Shown: positions 61,655 to 64,000 of the stretch, piece by piece
Layout of the letters: each line of letters begins with the position of its first letter
Numbering within the stretch: the first letter of the stretch is position 1
NCBI GenBank assembly: GCA_943846735.1
Contig: OX044364.1
Location: 2,170,001-2,234,000, forward strand
Origin: CAJQLB01 sp905479065
Lineage (GTDB): Bacteria > Bacteroidota > Bacteroidia > Flavobacteriales > Flavobacteriaceae
DNA length: 64,000 bases
Direction of reading: 5' to 3'
Made by a program: the position numbers and the translations under genes
The notes under the pieces: generated by a model
The model's input: only the letters and a program-made list of their open reading frames with translations
Told to the model about the DNA's origin: nothing
The model's database searches: none

Positions 61655-62185
61655 TTATTTTTTCAAAAGCTCTTCTAATTTGTCAAATGCTTTTTCACCA
61701 CTGCCTACAAAGCGATGTAAAATCTTTCCGTTTGGATCTACGATGAGTTTTGTTGGAAAGCCAACTACGTTAAATTTTAGAACAAAATCTGATAAACCTG
61801 TTCCATTTATGAGTTGAGTCCAAGGATACTCATTGGACGTGATAAATTGTCTCAAACGTGCTTTATTGTCCCTTGTATTTATACCCAGTACGTAAAGTTT
61901 ATCACTGTAGTATTCATAAATTTTTTTTATCTGGGGCATTTCTTTTACACATGGCGCACACCAAGTACCCCAGAAGTCAATGAGCATATATTTCCCTTTT
62001 AAATCATCAAAATCAAAGTACTCGTTCGATAAAGTTGCATTGGTTTTGAAAGTTTTTATGTGGTCATTTGCTATGATTAAATTTGATGTGATGCTATTAC
62101 TGTTTACAACAAGAGGTGTCGCAGGGTTTAGTTGTTGACATGAATTGAGTAAGAAAAGTACAAGTATTGCTTTAAATGCATTCAT
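61655..62185 (-). CDS. TlpA-type thiol-disulfide reductase lipoprotein
   Basis: This 176-residue periplasmic thioredoxin-like lipoprotein has a lipobox at Cys16 (LVLFLLNSC). The redox motif is C76-A-P-C79 in DFWGTWCAPCVKEMP, and the cis-Pro loop is in NVVGFPTKLIVDPNGKI. It probably reduces disulfides in cytochrome maturation or envelope proteins. It starts 9 bases after the stop of the acylase gene. Confidence 0.9.
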   Translation of the reverse strand: MNAFKAILVLFLLNSCQQLNPATPLVVNSNSITSNLIIANDHIKTFKTNATLSNEYFDFDDLKGKYMLIDFWGTWCAPCVKEMPQIKKIYEYYSDKLYVLGINTRDNKARLRQFITSNEYPWTQLINGTGLSDFVLKFNVVGFPTKLIVDPNGKILHRFVGSGEKAFDKLEELLKK

Positions 62186-62194
62186 GGTATCTAT

Positions 62195-64000
62195 CTATTT
62201 TTCACCGGGATGATAGGTGGAAATTGCTCTTTTTTCAACATCAGAACGATAAAAAGCAACATTTTTAAAGGTGCCATTTGCGTAGCGCTCACTTTGGTCA
62301 TCAAAATGGGGTGATGTTGGATCACCGCTTTGACCACCTGCTAACATCGATTTAGCTCTCAGCTTTTCTCCAAACTCAACAACTGCAACAAAACTATTGC
62401 CAGCAACGCCGTATTGACGTTTTGTGTCCTTGCCAAAACGAGTTCCATATGAAGCAAGTGCACCCCAGGTGCCTGATGCCATTCCGACAGGGAGACTTTC
62501 TTTGTTATCATCAAAAGTTTGAAAAATTGAACCGTTATTTCTCTGATATCTATTGAAGGAGCCCCATGTAGTTTGCCACGAGCCAAAATCACTTTCTAAT
62601 GTTTCTAAAGCTATCTGAAAAATACCTAAACGTTCTTTGGCAGAAGCCTTTTTACTCATGTAGTTAAATCTCTCCAGTCTAGTAATGCGTTTATTACCTA
62701 TCATATTTGGAATTAATCCTGATTTTAAATAAGTGTTTAAATAAAATTGTGCTAACGTCATACCAATTGATGTTTCAGAAACTTTAAAATCCCAGTTTTT
62801 TAGTAATGCTATCGCAGCCTTTATTTTTACGTTATTAAGCTCACTATTTTTTGCGGCATCTAGTAAACCACTAATTAGTAAATCTGCTCCGGGAAGGTAG
62901 GGGTCATAGGCCAAATCAATGAGACTGTCAAGAGTTAATTTAGTTGCATTCTTGAGCAGAGGAATGGCATGCATCCCTCTAAAGTTTTCAGGAAAAGAAG
63001 CCATGTACTTCGGGTAGTCCTCCATTTTAGGACTATATTCAGCAGCACTTGTAAACGGTGTTGAGTTACAATTTTGAATCCAACCATTTGGTGGATTGAT
63101 AACCATAATTGTTTCCTCCAAAGAATGTAAGCCATCCCAATCTGTTTCTGGGTTACTGCCATCAACAGGTTGAGAATAATCAAACTGTTGATTTCTTTTT
63201 GGGATAAAGTTGCCATGGTAATAGGCAATAGTTCCATCTGCATCTGCATAAACCGTATTATTTGATGAATTTGTACGAATATCCATCATTTCATGAAATT
63301 CATCGTGGTTTGATTTTTTAGTTCTTGTAAACGATTGCTCCAACGCATTTATTGGACTCCACATTAATGCTGTCGACACCCATTTATCATCTCTTTTGTG
63401 GGTAATTGGTCCGTGATGAGTACGATAAATCATAAAACTTTTATCTAAGACGCCATCAACAGACTTGTATTTTAGAGCAACTGGAATGGAATCAATTGGA
63501 AGCAATTTGTCACCATACACATAAGATTTTTTATCATTTGAAAATGCAATGGTCTCTTCAAATTCATCGATGATATCTGTCCCTGTTGAGGTATGCATCC
63601 AGCCTGTTTTTTCGTTAAACCCTTGGTATACAAAAAACTGTCCCCAGGTGACTGCTCCGTAGGCATTTAATCCTTCTTCACTAACCACATGAACTTCACC
63701 CCTGAAAAAGAAGGAGGTGTGAGGATTAATTAACAACATGGCATTTCCAGATTGTGTACGTTCTCCTGAAATTGCGAATCCATTTGAACCTCTTGGTTCA
63801 TTATCTTTTAGCCTAATTAATCCATCATTGACAACCATCGGATGTTCAGAATCACCATAAAACTTTTTGATATTGTTTGTTGAGACTCTCTCAATATCAC
63901 CTCCAATAGAGCCTTCGCTAAAGTACATGGGCATCCAAGGTTCAAAACGAGTTAATAATTTTGGCTGTACTTCGGGGTGTGTTTTTAAATAATAATTAAT
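62195..64000 (-). CDS. Penicillin acylase family hydrolase, N-terminus beyond the window
   Basis: The frame is open to base 64000, so the first part is missing; 601 residues are visible. It belongs to the Ntn-hydrolase S45 family (penicillin/cephalosporin/acyl-homoserine-lactone acylases). The autoprocessing nucleophile is the Ser in EPRGSNGFAISGERT, codon near 63787. Further landmarks are NPHTSFFF, YRTHHGPITH and a C-terminal MLAGGQSGDPTSPHF. The natural substrate, whether acyl amide or quorum signal, cannot be told from the sequence. Confidence 0.88.
   Translation of the reverse strand: MNYYLKTHPEVQPKLLTRFEPWMPMYFSEGSIGGDIERVSTNNIKKFYGDSEHPMVVNDGLIRLKDNEPRGSNGFAISGERTQSGNAMLLINPHTSFFFRGEVHVVSEEGLNAYGAVTWGQFFVYQGFNEKTGWMHTSTGTDIIDEFEETIAFSNDKKSYVYGDKLLPIDSIPVALKYKSVDGVLDKSFMIYRTHHGPITHKRDDKWVSTALMWSPINALEQSFTRTKKSNHDEFHEMMDIRTNSSNNTVYADADGTIAYYHGNFIPKRNQQFDYSQPVDGSNPETDWDGLHSLEETIMVINPPNGWIQNCNSTPFTSAAEYSPKMEDYPKYMASFPENFRGMHAIPLLKNATKLTLDSLIDLAYDPYLPGADLLISGLLDAAKNSELNNVKIKAAIALLKNWDFKVSETSIGMTLAQFYLNTYLKSGLIPNMIGNKRITRLERFNYMSKKASAKERLGIFQIALETLESDFGSWQTTWGSFNRYQRNNGSIFQTFDDNKESLPVGMASGTWGALASYGTRFGKDTKRQYGVAGNSFVAVVEFGEKLRAKSMLAGGQSGDPTSPHFDDQSERYANGTFKNVAFYRSDVEKRAISTYHPGEK

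Noticed and set aside
62359..63249. Alternative minus-strand frames inside the acylase gene
   Set aside because: They are out-of-frame readings of a well-conserved penicillin-acylase gene; the main frame has no disruption.

Overview
The window is about 64 kb of chromosome from a marine-type member of the Flavobacteriaceae (Bacteroidota). Several things in the sequence point to this. The DNA is AT-rich, and TAnnTTTG-type -7 boxes lie upstream of many genes. There is a type IX secretion (T9SS) client with a gliding-motility C-terminal domain next to a PorP/SprF protein. Lipoproteins have Bacteroidota-like signal peptides. Gene orders such as CBS-nadK-DUF6089-uppS-bamA-ompH-ompH-murI and tig-clpP-clpX are also present. 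Most of the window is ordinary core genome.

Layout. 1-2256: end of an efflux adaptor gene, a TolC-like protein and tsaB. 2263-6244: MscS channel, DUF255 lipoprotein and an NifU-like Fe-S scaffold, all on the minus strand. 6322-12409: a 1493-residue secreted T9SS protein, its PorP/SprF partner and a gamma-carbonic anhydrase. 12500-20717: the minus-strand envelope and NAD cluster (murI, two ompH/skp, bamA, uppS, DUF6089, nadK, CBS). 20810-25701: pdxJ, an alpha/beta hydrolase, tig, clpP, clpX. 26169-36239: GH3, DUF2797, rpsU, the main sigma factor, a queuosine precursor transporter, a folK-deoxynucleoside kinase fusion, methyltransferases and mutS. 36320-36499: tRNA-Gly and tRNA-Leu.

The accessory part is about 36.5-41 kb, directly behind the two tRNAs. 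It holds two small minus-strand genes, a truncated gene tail, two palindromic elements of about 135 bp with the same architecture, part of a third element, and a serine-recombinase-fold protein in which most catalytic residues are replaced. A perfect operator-like palindrome precedes the recombinase-like gene. The order gene-element-gene-element-gene tail resembles a small array of integron-like cassettes without an integrase. This is the part most likely to be undescribed. A candidate small RNA (about 40721-40801) lies nearby, beyond a formylglycine-generating enzyme gene.

40.8-64 kb returns to core functions: Kdo transferase, sugar aminotransferase and galE; lspA and fabD; an FAD oxidoreductase; a 2TM-DHFR fusion and thyA around a decayed TonB-like pseudogene; a nucleoside transporter with a secreted N-terminal extension; bifunctional nuclease, etfAB, and the pyruvate dehydrogenase E1 beta subunit. 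A DUF5686 outer-membrane protein, an exported acetolactate-decarboxylase-like lipoprotein, a uracil-DNA-glycosylase-fold protein, a TlpA lipoprotein and a penicillin-acylase-type hydrolase follow; the last is cut by the window edge.
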